Source: Spirochaetia bacterium (GTDB lineage: Bacteria > Spirochaetota > Spirochaetia > Treponematales > Treponemataceae). From it: a stretch of 64,000 nucleotides of DNA. Positions 1 to 7,518 of this stretch are shown one piece after another. The DNA lies in assembly GCA_900767955.1 (NCBI GenBank), contig CAAGBC010000046.1, positions 1-64,000 of the forward strand, given 5' to 3'. Each line of letters starts with the position of its first letter. Within the stretch, counting starts at the first letter, position 1. A model generated the notes under the pieces. The model saw nothing but the letters and a program-made list of their open reading frames with translations. It was not told the DNA's origin and ran no database searches. Made by a program: the position numbers and the translations under genes.

Positions 1-512
1 ACTTGATTTTCGTTTTCTGAAGTGATTACACCGTCTTCGTTTACAGAAAATCTATCATTTTCCATATAGATGTAACCGTTTTCACCAAGAACTGGATATC
101 CTTCTTTTGTAACAAGAATTCCTTCTTTGCCAAGGATAAAATTACCATCGCGAGTGTATCTTTCTCCAAGTGGAGTTTCTACTGCAAAAAAACCTTTTCC
201 ACCAAAAGCAAAATCTGTGTTTGAACTTGTTGCCTTAAATGAACCTTGTGAAAAATCAGTATAATTTTCGTTTGTTTCAACGCCTAATCCTAATTTTCCG
301 ATGATTGGAGCGGCATCTGCAGAACCTACAGAAGTTTCATAAACTCCATCAAAGTTTGTTCTACGAATTAATAATTCGGAAAAAGATTTACTAACTGTTA
401 TATCGCGTTTATAACCAGTAGTATCAACATTAGCAAGATTGTTAGAAATTGCATCTAGTCTGTTTTGCTGGGCATTCATTCCGCTTGCACCAGTATACCA
501 ACCACGAATCAT
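1..512 (-). CDS. flgF: Flagellar basal-body rod protein, FlgF/FlgG family (3' end beyond window)
   Basis: The reading frame starts at 512 and runs off the left edge, so about 170 N-terminal residues are visible. The N terminus reads MIRGWYTGASGMNAQQNRLD followed by an SNNLANVDTTGYKRD stretch, the flagellar rod/hook signature (Flg_bb_rod domain), and then the FlgE/F/G-like core with GFFAVETPLGERYTRDGNF. A GGGAGG ribosome site lies 7 bases before the ATG. In treponemes this FlgF-like protein normally precedes flgG, so the proximal/distal rod of the periplasmic flagellum is the expected site of action. FlgF versus FlgG cannot be settled without the rest of the gene; the start residues favour FlgF. 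Confidence 0.85.
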   Translation of the reverse strand, partial: MIRGWYTGASGMNAQQNRLDAISNNLANVDTTGYKRDITVSKSFSELLIRRTNFDGVYETSVGSADAAPIIGKLGLGVETNENYTDFSQGSFKATSSNTDFAFGGKGFFAVETPLGERYTRDGNFILGKEGILVTKEGYPVLGENGYIYMENDRFSVNEDGVITSENENQ

Positions 513-612
513 TTCATACCTCCCATTTTCAAAATTGCTATACTTATTTTTCGGAAAAAAATGATATGTGGTTTAGAAATATTTAATATTTAAAAGAAAT
601 GAATTTCAGGAC

Positions 613-710
613 AAAAAAAAGTTGTTCTATAAAAATATAAACTCTCTCCGACTTATATATGCAATCACTCCGACGACACACATTTGGCAGATACATCTTT
701 ATAGAACAAC
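613..710 (-). terminator. 13-bp perfect stem with 64-nt loop and T8 tail (terminator or structured RNA)
   Basis: On the minus strand positions 710-698 (GTTGTTCTATAAA) pair perfectly with 633-621, and eight T residues follow at 620-613. The 64-nt loop contains GTCGGAG twice. The shape is that of an intrinsic terminator with an unusually long loop, lying about 100 bases before flgF. It may end a small RNA started from the promoter at 773-801, or attenuate flgF. I recognise no known riboswitch in it. Confidence 0.5.
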
Positions 711-772
711 ATTCTACAATAAAACAACTTTTTTAAATAACTTGTAAAAACTTTTTTTTATTTATGTTTAAT

Positions 773-801
773 ATTAAATTACTAATAAAGTAAAATTACA
801 A
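773..801 (-). promoter_or_regulatory. Candidate minus-strand promoter beside operator repeat copy 1
   Basis: TTGTAA at 801-796, a 17-bp spacer and TTTAAT at 778-773 on the minus strand. It abuts the left end of the 96-bp repeat and would transcribe toward the T8-tailed hairpin at 710-613, giving a leader or small RNA of roughly 150 nt. This is a sequence match only. Confidence 0.35.
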
Positions 802-893
802 TCCATTTTTTACGAATTAACCGAAGTTACGAAAAAATTAACTTTGGTTAATAATTTTTAACCAAAGTTAATTTAAAAAAGTATTGACATTTT
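798..893. repeat. 96-bp direct repeat, copy 1, with three TTAAC-N4-GTTAA palindromes
   Basis: Copy 1 matches 4535-4630 except for a few bases. It holds three 14-bp palindromic sites: 817-830 (TTAACCGAAGTTAC), 838-851 (TTAACTTTGGTTAA) and 858-871 (TTAACCAAAGTTAA), with centres 21 and 20 bp apart, so on one face of the helix. Sites two and three also form a 16-bp hairpin followed by TTTTTT on the minus strand, so the element could terminate the lipoprotein cluster. TTGACA lies at 884-889. Confidence 0.75.
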
Positions 894-903
894 GTTTGGA
901 ATT

Positions 904-1115
904 TTAGTCAACTATCCAATCAAGGATTGTATATGTTCCTGTTTCTAAACCGTTATACCCTTCCTATCTAGAATTACCTGTTATAAAAATGTAATCTTTA
1001 TTTTTTGAAACAGAATACATAGTCCGTGTATCTTGCTTATTTATAACAAATGTTCACAACTAAAAGCTTTTATAATAATTATAAAAAAAACAAGACTAAC
1101 TATATATTTTTTCAT
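904..1115 (-). pseudogene. Remnant of a lipoprotein gene paralogous to the gene at 1716-2984
   Basis: An ATG at 1115 with a GAAGG ribosome site opens a lipoprotein signal peptide (MKKYIVSLVFFIIIIKAFSC) that ends after four more residues. The next bases, in another frame, encode a C-terminal fragment (NKQDTRTMYS, then a TAG, then NGLETG fused directly to YTILDW) that matches the intact neighbour (DKQDARSIYS, NGLETG, YTILDW). The whole middle and about 75 residues between NGLETG and YTILDW are missing. It is a decayed duplicate at the 3' end of the lipoprotein cluster. Confidence 0.75.
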
Positions 1116-1127
1116 ATTAAATACCTT

Positions 1128-1595
1128 CTATAAAAATAAATCTAAATCAAATGTAAATTCCGCTAGCAAAATTTCTCCATTTTGTGATTCTAACTTAACT
1201 GGAACTTTATCTATACCATTTTTTTTAGTATTCAATGTTTTCATATACAATTCTCCTGTATACAATTCTTCATTTACATAAACTTCAAAAAAAATGTTAA
1301 CATCGGTATGATCTGATATTGGAGAACCTGTTGGAATATAAAAAATTTTACTTGAATCATTACTTATCAAATTATTATTTTTTAGAAATAATAATTTTTC
1401 AGAATCTGTAACAAGTTCACATTCTGTTAAGTGTGAAAGTTCTAATTTTTCTGATTTACAAAAAACTTTAATATCTGAAGTCATTATATCTTCAAATATT
1501 AAGTATGTATTATATACATTTTTCACACACATAAATTCACACCCAAGAAACAAAAACGGTAATAACAGCATTGGAAACAAAAATCGTTTTTTCAT
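1128..1595 (-). CDS. Small putative lipoprotein, function unknown
   Basis: The 155-residue product has a type II signal peptide: MKKR, a hydrophobic run, then the lipobox LFLGC with the lipidated cysteine near residue 19. The mature part is acidic and beta-rich by composition, with no recognised domain. It lies between the propeller-like lipoprotein gene (121 bp upstream) and a decayed lipoprotein remnant (12 bp downstream), so the three look like one transcription unit. A spirochaete surface or periplasmic lipoprotein is the most that can be said. Confidence 0.65.
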   Translation of the reverse strand: MKKRFLFPMLLLPFLFLGCEFMCVKNVYNTYLIFEDIMTSDIKVFCKSEKLELSHLTECELVTDSEKLLFLKNNNLISNDSSKIFYIPTGSPISDHTDVNIFFEVYVNEELYTGELYMKTLNTKKNGIDKVPVKLESQNGEILLAEFTFDLDLFL

Positions 1596-1715
1596 ATATT
1601 ACATCTCCATAATCAATTTAAATACAGAATCATCAACAGTATTTATTTCTATATTGTCATATAACTCAATAATTGTTTCTACAGAACTAAGCCTTATAAA
1701 TTTTATGGATAGAGA

Positions 1716-2984
1716 TTAATCTTGTATCCAATCAAGGATTGTATATGACCCATCTGCATTATATTGATATACTTGTTGTTCCTTGTAATCTAATTTGTAT
1801 ATTTGTGGTGTATTGGATTTATCCCATTTTAATGTTACTGCATCTTGTGTGTATAAATCTTTACTGAACCACGCACAATCTTCTTTCATTGTGCAATATA
1901 ACTGATTTGCATTTGGCAAACGCACTCTTTTTTGCTGTTCACCACCAGTAGATAGGTATAATCCTGTTTCTAGACCGTTAAACAAGTTTTCATCATACAA
2001 AATACGACCTGTCATGAAAATATTATCTTCATATTTTTCTATTGAATAAATACTTCGTGCATCTTGTTTATCATACTTTATTCCTGTGTAAGTAATATCA
2101 AAAGGTTCAAGTGAATTTATGTTATATAAAACCCTAGAAAAATAATCAGAATTACAATCAGAAATATTTATCTCCGAATATTTATTAGCGGAATTTTTTA
2201 GTTTATTAAGCAAATTAAAACTAGTAAGATAAGATTGCATATTCTTATTTAAATATGTATCAAAAAATTTTTCATTCAAGATTTCATCAGTTTTAATATC
2301 AGAAATTTCATAACTACCATCATCATTTATAATTATTAAATTAAAACATTCATTATTTTCTTTAGTAAAAACACCATCTCGAGATGCTAATAAATAAAAT
2401 TTTCCATTTTCATATATAGAATTTTTTATTGAAAACAAATTAATTTTTTCAAATTTTATATTACTTTTCATTATTATATTGCAATTACTATCCAGTAATC
2501 GAATAGCAACTCCTACCCTACTATCAGCACGTGTAGAAACATAAATACAACCAACACCATCATTATATTCATGAATCGTAACAACTTCAGAAGGAATACA
2601 ATCTAAATCTATATAATTCATCTTTCCTGTTTCTATATCTAACTTAATAAAATTTCGTTGCATGCCTGTAGCTATAAACCATATAGAGCCATTAAAAAAT
2701 GTCATGCTATTTATATCTAAAGCTCGTTCTGTTCCTTGACCCCATTTTGTTACATCTGTACTCAAACTATATGTATGTACTAATTTTCCTTTTTCACTAT
2801 CCCATACTTGGATTTGTTGAGGTGTATTTGTTGCAGTAAGTATGTAAGTATCTTTCCATTCTAGTGGTTGCATTTTGTTAAAATAATAACTATCTGGTTT
2901 TGTACTATACGCAGGATCCATTTCACAACTTATAAAGAATAAATATTGAAGTAGAATTAATATTATTTTTAATAAACTTTTCAT
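1716..2984 (-). CDS. Putative lipoprotein with propeller-like sequence
   Basis: The 422-residue product starts with a lipoprotein signal (MKSLLKIILILLQYLFFISC). The rest alternates short strands and motifs such as IQVWDSEKGKLVHTY, FIKLDIETGKMNYIDLD and YKLDYKEQQVYQYNADGSYTILDW, which resemble beta-propeller blades, though no named family is recognised. An AAGGAG ribosome site precedes the ATG. It lies downstream of the permuted-papain lipoprotein gene across a 123-bp gap holding a 15-bp hairpin. A degraded paralogue of its C terminus lies at 904-1115. It is probably an outer-surface or periplasmic binding or structural protein. Confidence 0.6.
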   Translation of the reverse strand: MKSLLKIILILLQYLFFISCEMDPAYSTKPDSYYFNKMQPLEWKDTYILTATNTPQQIQVWDSEKGKLVHTYSLSTDVTKWGQGTERALDINSMTFFNGSIWFIATGMQRNFIKLDIETGKMNYIDLDCIPSEVVTIHEYNDGVGCIYVSTRADSRVGVAIRLLDSNCNIIMKSNIKFEKINLFSIKNSIYENGKFYLLASRDGVFTKENNECFNLIIINDDGSYEISDIKTDEILNEKFFDTYLNKNMQSYLTSFNLLNKLKNSANKYSEINISDCNSDYFSRVLYNINSLEPFDITYTGIKYDKQDARSIYSIEKYEDNIFMTGRILYDENLFNGLETGLYLSTGGEQQKRVRLPNANQLYCTMKEDCAWFSKDLYTQDAVTLKWDKSNTPQIYKLDYKEQQVYQYNADGSYTILDWIQD

Positions 2985-3034
2985 TGATCTTAACTCCTTT
3001 TTTTACTCATAAAAAAATTTATATCAAGAATTTT

Positions 3035-3076
3035 GTAATTTATAAACTGACCATAATAAGACAGTCTATAAATTAC
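3035..3076. other. 15-bp intercistronic hairpin between two lipoprotein genes
   Basis: GTAATTTATAAACTG (3035-3049) is complementary to CAGTCTATAAATTAC (3062-3076) with a single G-U pair and a 12-nt loop. No T run follows, so it is not a normal terminator. It could stabilise an mRNA end or serve as a protein-binding palindrome. Confidence 0.5.
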
Positions 3077-3107
3077 ATCATTATCTCATATTTGATACAT
3101 ATTTTTT

Positions 3108-4460
3108 TTACTTACTTAACTGTCTCTGAATATAAGATGTTCCACTATATATTTTTTTTGTCCAAGATTTACTCCACCACAGAATTCTAACAGTAACAGT
3201 TACATATCTATCAAATCCACTTCCATATAAATCATCTGGACTTACTAAATTACCTGCGAATGTTTCTGCATCTAAATCTACCCCAACTTTTTTCCATCCC
3301 GTATATACAACTTTTGAACAATATGTATTAGAAATACCTTCATCATGACTTGAATCTTTTATTCCCAGCATTTCCCACCATGGTAGACAATATTTTGGTC
3401 TGTTATCGTAATAAATTGTTTTTGCATAATTTACTGCTGCTGCTCCCTTTTGTGAGGTATAATTTATAGGCAATAATGTAGCAAGTCGTTTTTGTTTTGT
3501 ATACATATAAACTGTATCTAAACATGCATACCCTGGATTATCAGGTTTCATATCTTCTGGAAAATCATCATAATTATCAGGTTGTGCAGTATACACACAA
3601 TGTACAGAATCTGATGATCCGTTAGCATTGTACAAATATTTTGAAAAAATGCCTGCATGTTGCCATTTTCCTGCTATAACAAAAGCTTTTTCCTTCGGAC
3701 AAGTTAAAATTACAGTGCCATCCTTTAATGTTGCACCCAAATTTTTTGTTAACGCTTCTTCCGAATAACCGACTAGAGCTCCAGCCCTACTTATAGTATC
3801 ATTATTTGTATTTGAATTACCAAGTAGTTCTAATTCCTTTTTTAGTTCATCAATTGTAACTGTTGTATCAATATTACATAAAATTCTTTCAACATCAGAC
3901 CATAATTCATTTTGTACACAATATTCCATAACAGGTGCTAATGGGATATTTTGTTGCATATCCATTCTTAAATTTTCAGGTAATAACTCTATTGAAATTG
4001 TATAATCTTTAAACCAATCATTTAATTTTTGCATAAATCCATACATTGCAGCTATGTTGTCTAATCCAGCAGAATCTCCTGCTAGAGCAGCTCTACCCAC
4101 TGAAGAATTTTCATCAACTGCAACTATTCCATTTAATGATAATTCTACAGAATCTGAATTTTCCATTACCTTCTGTTTTTCTTCTTCTGTAAGACTATCC
4201 CATAAACCTGCAAACATTTCTTCGTCTGTTAATTCTCTTTCTTCATCCTCTGCTAAAGCACTTCGACAACTTCTTGTAATTTCTTCTGGATTTTCAAGAA
4301 ACTTTGAAAAACTTGCACCTACATCTTTACTATAATATTCCTTTGATACTTGATTTTCTAAATCAGTATTGAAATTTGATTTTGTAGCAAAAGGTTCTTT
4401 GCAAGAAAACAATAAAAAACAAATACTTGTTTTTACAAAAAAAGTTATAATCTTTTTCAT
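3108..4460 (-). CDS. Lipoprotein with permuted NlpC/P60 (YiiX/YycO-like) peptidase domain
   Basis: The product is about 450 residues from the ATG at 4460, which is well placed behind AAGGA; an in-frame ATG at 4469 abuts that site and is less likely. A lipobox ends FLLFSC. The first half is acidic, with an EELTDEEM stretch. The C-terminal half has GKWQHAGIFS (candidate catalytic His) before TYCSKVVYTGWKKVGVDL (candidate catalytic Cys). That His-before-Cys order is typical of circularly permuted papain-fold enzymes such as YiiX and YycO. A cell-wall peptide, lipid or amide hydrolase is inferred. The gene heads the lipoprotein cluster, 75 bp from operator repeat copy 2. Confidence 0.65.
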   Translation of the reverse strand: MKKIITFFVKTSICFLLFSCKEPFATKSNFNTDLENQVSKEYYSKDVGASFSKFLENPEEITRSCRSALAEDEERELTDEEMFAGLWDSLTEEEKQKVMENSDSVELSLNGIVAVDENSSVGRAALAGDSAGLDNIAAMYGFMQKLNDWFKDYTISIELLPENLRMDMQQNIPLAPVMEYCVQNELWSDVERILCNIDTTVTIDELKKELELLGNSNTNNDTISRAGALVGYSEEALTKNLGATLKDGTVILTCPKEKAFVIAGKWQHAGIFSKYLYNANGSSDSVHCVYTAQPDNYDDFPEDMKPDNPGYACLDTVYMYTKQKRLATLLPINYTSQKGAAAVNYAKTIYYDNRPKYCLPWWEMLGIKDSSHDEGISNTYCSKVVYTGWKKVGVDLDAETFAGNLVSPDDLYGSGFDRYVTVTVRILWWSKSWTKKIYSGTSYIQRQLSK

Positions 4461-4534
4461 AAAACACATTCCTTAAATAAAATTTACTTTTTTAGTTGCA
4501 ACTATCTTTAGTGTTTCATGATTCTTTTCGTTTG

Positions 4535-4630
4535 ACAATCCATTTTTTACGAATTAACCGAAGTTACGAAAAAATTAACTTCGGTTAATAATTTTTGACC
4601 GAAGTTAATTTAAAAAAGTATTGACATTTT
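4535..4630. repeat. 96-bp direct repeat, copy 2, operator-like array between divergent genes
   Basis: Three palindromes lie at 4554-4567 (TTAACCGAAGTTAC), 4575-4588 (TTAACTTCGGTTAA) and 4595-4608 (TTGACCGAAGTTAA), with the same 21/20-bp spacing as copy 1. Compared with copy 1 the changes in sites two and three are compensatory (T-A to C-G), so pairing or dyad symmetry is kept. TTGACA follows at 4621-4626 toward the LuxR-type gene, and TTGTCA faces the lipoprotein gene at 4538-4533. The position between divergent genes fits a shared operator. Confidence 0.75.
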
Positions 4631-4701
4631 TGTAAAAAAAACATTCAAAATAAAAAAAATCTTCTCTTTTATAATGGTGAACTTTGTGTTAAAATAGAAA
4701 A

Positions 4702-5463
4702 ATGAATAAACAAAATCTGATTGACCGTCTAATGTGTGCATCGGCATGTATTTTTCAAGCATTGGCTTTTTATATAAGTTTGAATCATGAATCATTTAAA
4801 GCGACAATTATTCCTTTTCCGAATGTTATAATTCCAACTGTAAATATCACGGCATCGATTATTTGTTTATTTTTAGTATTTTTTCCAAAGTTTTTTAAAT
4901 TAAAAATAGCTGTAATATATATTCAAAGTATTTTAACAACATTAAATGAACTAGAACTTTTAGGAACTTTTTTATATGCAGGTTCAATTCTTCTTTTATT
5001 CTGCGAAGGATTTTTCAAAACTAAACCTAAAAAGAAAATTATAATTCTGTTTACTATATGGTTTATTGTTTCCTTAGGAACAATTCCTTTTGGTCTTTAC
5101 AGATACCTAAGAGTTTTAGCATTAAGTATTTTCTTTTTGACATTCTATTTAAATATTTACTTTTATCTTGAAAAATACCTTACTCAACTTCTTCCTATAA
5201 AAGAACTTGTAAAACAAAATAAAGTTATGCCAAAACCTGGTTCTGAAATAGAACTAGCAGATTATGGCTTAACAGAAAGACAAATTGCATTAGTTAAAAC
5301 ATACTTAAAGACAACATCATCTTATAAAGAACTTGCAAATGAATACAATATTAGTCTTTCACTTGTAAAACACGAAATGCGAGAAGTTTTTTCTATTTTT
5401 GAAGTAAACAACTTAAAAGAACTTCACATTTTGCTTTTACAATATAATATTAAATTAGATTAA
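4702..5463 (+). CDS. Membrane-anchored LuxR-type HTH regulator
   Basis: The 253-residue protein has about six hydrophobic segments in its first 160 residues, then a charged linker, then a C-terminal helix-turn-helix (about 185-250: YGLTERQIALVKTYL, SYKELANEYNISLSLVKHEM) resembling the GerE/LuxR DNA-binding fold. It is probably a one-component membrane regulator. There is no Shine-Dalgarno; TAAAAT ends six bases before the ATG, as in the leaderless genes elsewhere in this window, though the -35 is poor. The operator-like repeat copy 2 lies directly upstream, which suggests it controls itself and the divergent lipoprotein cluster. Confidence 0.7.
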   Translation: MNKQNLIDRLMCASACIFQALAFYISLNHESFKATIIPFPNVIIPTVNITASIICLFLVFFPKFFKLKIAVIYIQSILTTLNELELLGTFLYAGSILLLFCEGFFKTKPKKKIIILFTIWFIVSLGTIPFGLYRYLRVLALSIFFLTFYLNIYFYLEKYLTQLLPIKELVKQNKVMPKPGSEIELADYGLTERQIALVKTYLKTTSSYKELANEYNISLSLVKHEMREVFSIFEVNNLKELHILLLQYNIKLD

Positions 5464-5495
5464 AAAATCGCTGATTATTTCAGAAGTACATCTAA

Positions 5496-5714
5496 TCAAG
5501 GATTATCTTTTGTAACATCAAGATTTTTAACAGATTCTTTTTTTGTTTTAAGTTTGGTCATAAAAGATTTTGTGATTTTACAAACATCAATTACAACTTC
5601 TTTTGTGATATCAACAATGCCCTTTCCAATGGTACGCATTTTTGCCTTGCGTTCTGAGTCACCAGTTACATAAATAACACCAATAACACCTAAAATAATA
5701 AGTTCTAAAATCAT
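5496..5714 (-). CDS. Small membrane protein, unknown
   Basis: The start at 5714 is chosen because AAAGGAGG lies 6 bases upstream; a longer frame from 5747 would cover that site. The 72-residue product has one N-terminal hydrophobic helix (MILELIILGVIGVIYV), then a basic amphipathic tail rich in Lys and Val. No family is recognised. A TATAAT-containing leader lies in the 130 bp upstream, which it shares with the divergent glgC. Confidence 0.6.
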   Translation of the reverse strand: MILELIILGVIGVIYVTGDSERKAKMRTIGKGIVDITKEVVIDVCKITKSFMTKLKTKKESVKNLDVTKDNP

Positions 5715-5845
5715 AATTCCTCCTTTCATCTTCAAGAAGATAATCATAAAAATTTATGTAAATTATAACCAAACCACTCTATCACAATGAGAGAGAGTAA
5801 AAAAAATTATATTCCCAAGATAATTCTTATTAACAGCAAATTAAG

Positions 5846-5874
5846 TTGTTTTTTTCATTTTGCAAGATTATAAT
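5846..5874 (+). promoter_or_regulatory. glgC promoter (leaderless type)
   Basis: TTGTTT at 5846-5851, a 17-bp spacer and TATAAT at 5869-5874. The ATG at 5882 begins 7 bases after the -10 box and no ribosome site is visible, so transcription would start at or next to the start codon. Confidence 0.6.
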
Positions 5875-5881
5875 ATATATG

Positions 5882-7171
5882 ATGATAAAAGATAAAAATG
5901 AACCAAGAGTATTAGCATTAATTTTAGGTGGTGGAAAAGGAACAAGATTATATCCTCTAACAAAGGAACGCTCAAAGCCAGCTGTTTCTTTTGGTGGAAA
6001 ATATCGTTTAGTTGATATTCCTATTTCAAATTGTATAAATTCAGGCTACAAAAAAATTTATCTTCTAACACAATTTAATTCTGCATCTTTACATTTACAC
6101 ATTGCAAATTCATACAATTTTGATAGATTTTCTTCTGGATTTGTAGAAATTTTGGCTGCGGAACAAACTCTTGAACATTCAGGCTGGTATGAAGGAACTG
6201 CTGATTCTGTTAGAAAAAGTTTAATTCACTTTAAATCACAAAAACCAACTCATTATATTATTTTATCGGGCGATCAACTTTACAGAATGGATTTAAGAGA
6301 TTTTTTTGAAGCCCATCAACGCTCTGGTGCAGATGTTTCAATTGCAACAACTGCCGTAAGCCGAAAAGATGCTTCAAACTTAGGAATAATGAAAGTTGAT
6401 TACAAAAATCAAATTAAAGCATTTTTAGAAAAACCTGCACTAGATTTGGATATTAATGATTGGAAAATTCCTCCAGAAACAAAAAAAGAAATTCCAGAAG
6501 ATAAAGAATACCTTGCATCAATGGGAATTTATATTTTTAATGCAAACATACTAGATGAAGTTTTGGATAATGACTTTAAGGATTTTGGAAAAGAAGTTAT
6601 TCCTGATATTCTTAGCAAAAAAAATGTTTATTCTTACATTTTTGACGGTTACTGGGAAGACATTGGAACTATAAGTAGTTTTTACAAAGCAAATATTCAG
6701 CTTACAAATATTCATCCTCAATTTAATTTTTACGATGAAGACGAACCTATTTACACCCACATGCGAAACTTACCTCCTTCCAAAATTAACAAAGCAGAAA
6801 TCAATGCAAGTTTAACTTCCGAAGGATGTGTCATTACTGAATGTAATCTAAACAATTCCATTATTGGTGTGCGTTCTGTAATTGACAGAGGAACATCACT
6901 TGACGGTGTTATCATGATGGGAGCCGACTTTTATGAAAATATAGAATCAAGAGAATACAACAAGGAACATAATATTCCAAATATCGGAATTGGAAAAAAC
7001 TGCAAAATTTCCAAAACAATTATAGATAAAAATGCCCATATTGGTGACAATGTTCAGATTAATGTAAATGGCAATTCTTACGAAGATGGAGACCATGGCA
7101 ATTTTTATTGTGCCGATGGAATAATCGTAATTAAAAAAGGTGCAATAGTGCCATCTGGAACAATAATTTAA
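5882..7171 (+). CDS. glgC: Glucose-1-phosphate adenylyltransferase
   Basis: GlgC makes ADP-glucose from ATP and glucose-1-phosphate, the committed step of bacterial glycogen synthesis. The 429-residue protein has the nucleotidyltransferase signature LALILGGGKGTRLYPLTKERSKPAV at the N terminus, YRLVDIPISNCINSG, the sugar-phosphate-binding stretch SGDQLYRMD, YWEDIGT, and a C-terminal left-handed beta-helix with GIGKNCKISKTIIDKNAHIG. Length fits the family. The start at 5882 fits homologues; 5879 (ATGATG) is an equal alternative. A J-domain gene follows after 2 bp. Other glycogen genes are not in the window. Confidence 0.93.
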   Translation: MIKDKNEPRVLALILGGGKGTRLYPLTKERSKPAVSFGGKYRLVDIPISNCINSGYKKIYLLTQFNSASLHLHIANSYNFDRFSSGFVEILAAEQTLEHSGWYEGTADSVRKSLIHFKSQKPTHYIILSGDQLYRMDLRDFFEAHQRSGADVSIATTAVSRKDASNLGIMKVDYKNQIKAFLEKPALDLDINDWKIPPETKKEIPEDKEYLASMGIYIFNANILDEVLDNDFKDFGKEVIPDILSKKNVYSYIFDGYWEDIGTISSFYKANIQLTNIHPQFNFYDEDEPIYTHMRNLPPSKINKAEINASLTSEGCVITECNLNNSIIGVRSVIDRGTSLDGVIMMGADFYENIESREYNKEHNIPNIGIGKNCKISKTIIDKNAHIGDNVQINVNGNSYEDGDHGNFYCADGIIVIKKGAIVPSGTII

Positions 7172-7173
7172 TT

Positions 7174-7518
7174 ATGACATCTCAATACGATAAACTAGGT
7201 TCATTATTAAACGAAGCTCTAAAAGAAGAAAAAATTCCTCAATTCAATCAAAAAAACACAAATAGTGAACAAAAAAGTATACAAAGTATAAACAAAATAA
7301 TACATCTTTTAGATATTTTTAACATAAATCACGATAATTTTTCTACAATTTTATTAAAACAACAATACCACGCTTTGTTAAAAAAATATCACCCTGATAG
7401 CAATAAGAAATATATTTCAAAACAAAATATATCCTCTATAAAGATTGATAAAATTAAAAATGCGTATGAAGAAATTTTAAAATGGTATAATTCCGAAGGC
7501 TATAAATATTTTGATTAA
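7174..7518 (+). CDS. J-domain-like protein
   Basis: The 114-residue product has a C-terminal DnaJ-like helical hairpin with the HPD motif (LLKKYHPDSNKK, about residues 70-82), followed by a helix IKNAYEEILKWY. The N-terminal half is low-complexity and Gln/Asn-rich. HPD loops stimulate DnaK ATPase, so a DnaK partner role is inferred; no glycine-rich or zinc region is present. It is probably co-transcribed with glgC (2-bp gap) and converges on the response-regulator gene with no gap. Confidence 0.65.
   Translation: MTSQYDKLGSLLNEALKEEKIPQFNQKNTNSEQKSIQSINKIIHLLDIFNINHDNFSTILLKQQYHALLKKYHPDSNKKYISKQNISSIKIDKIKNAYEEILKWYNSEGYKYFD

Noticed and set aside
798..4630. The two 96-bp repeats as integron attC sites around a gene cassette
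   Set aside because: The GTTRRRY/RYYYAAC core sites are not present and there is no integrase gene; the three phased palindromes fit an operator array better.
5492..5514. TCAAGGAT similarity to the lipoprotein C-terminal coding sequence
   Set aside because: Only a short match, within the small membrane protein gene, with no further homology.
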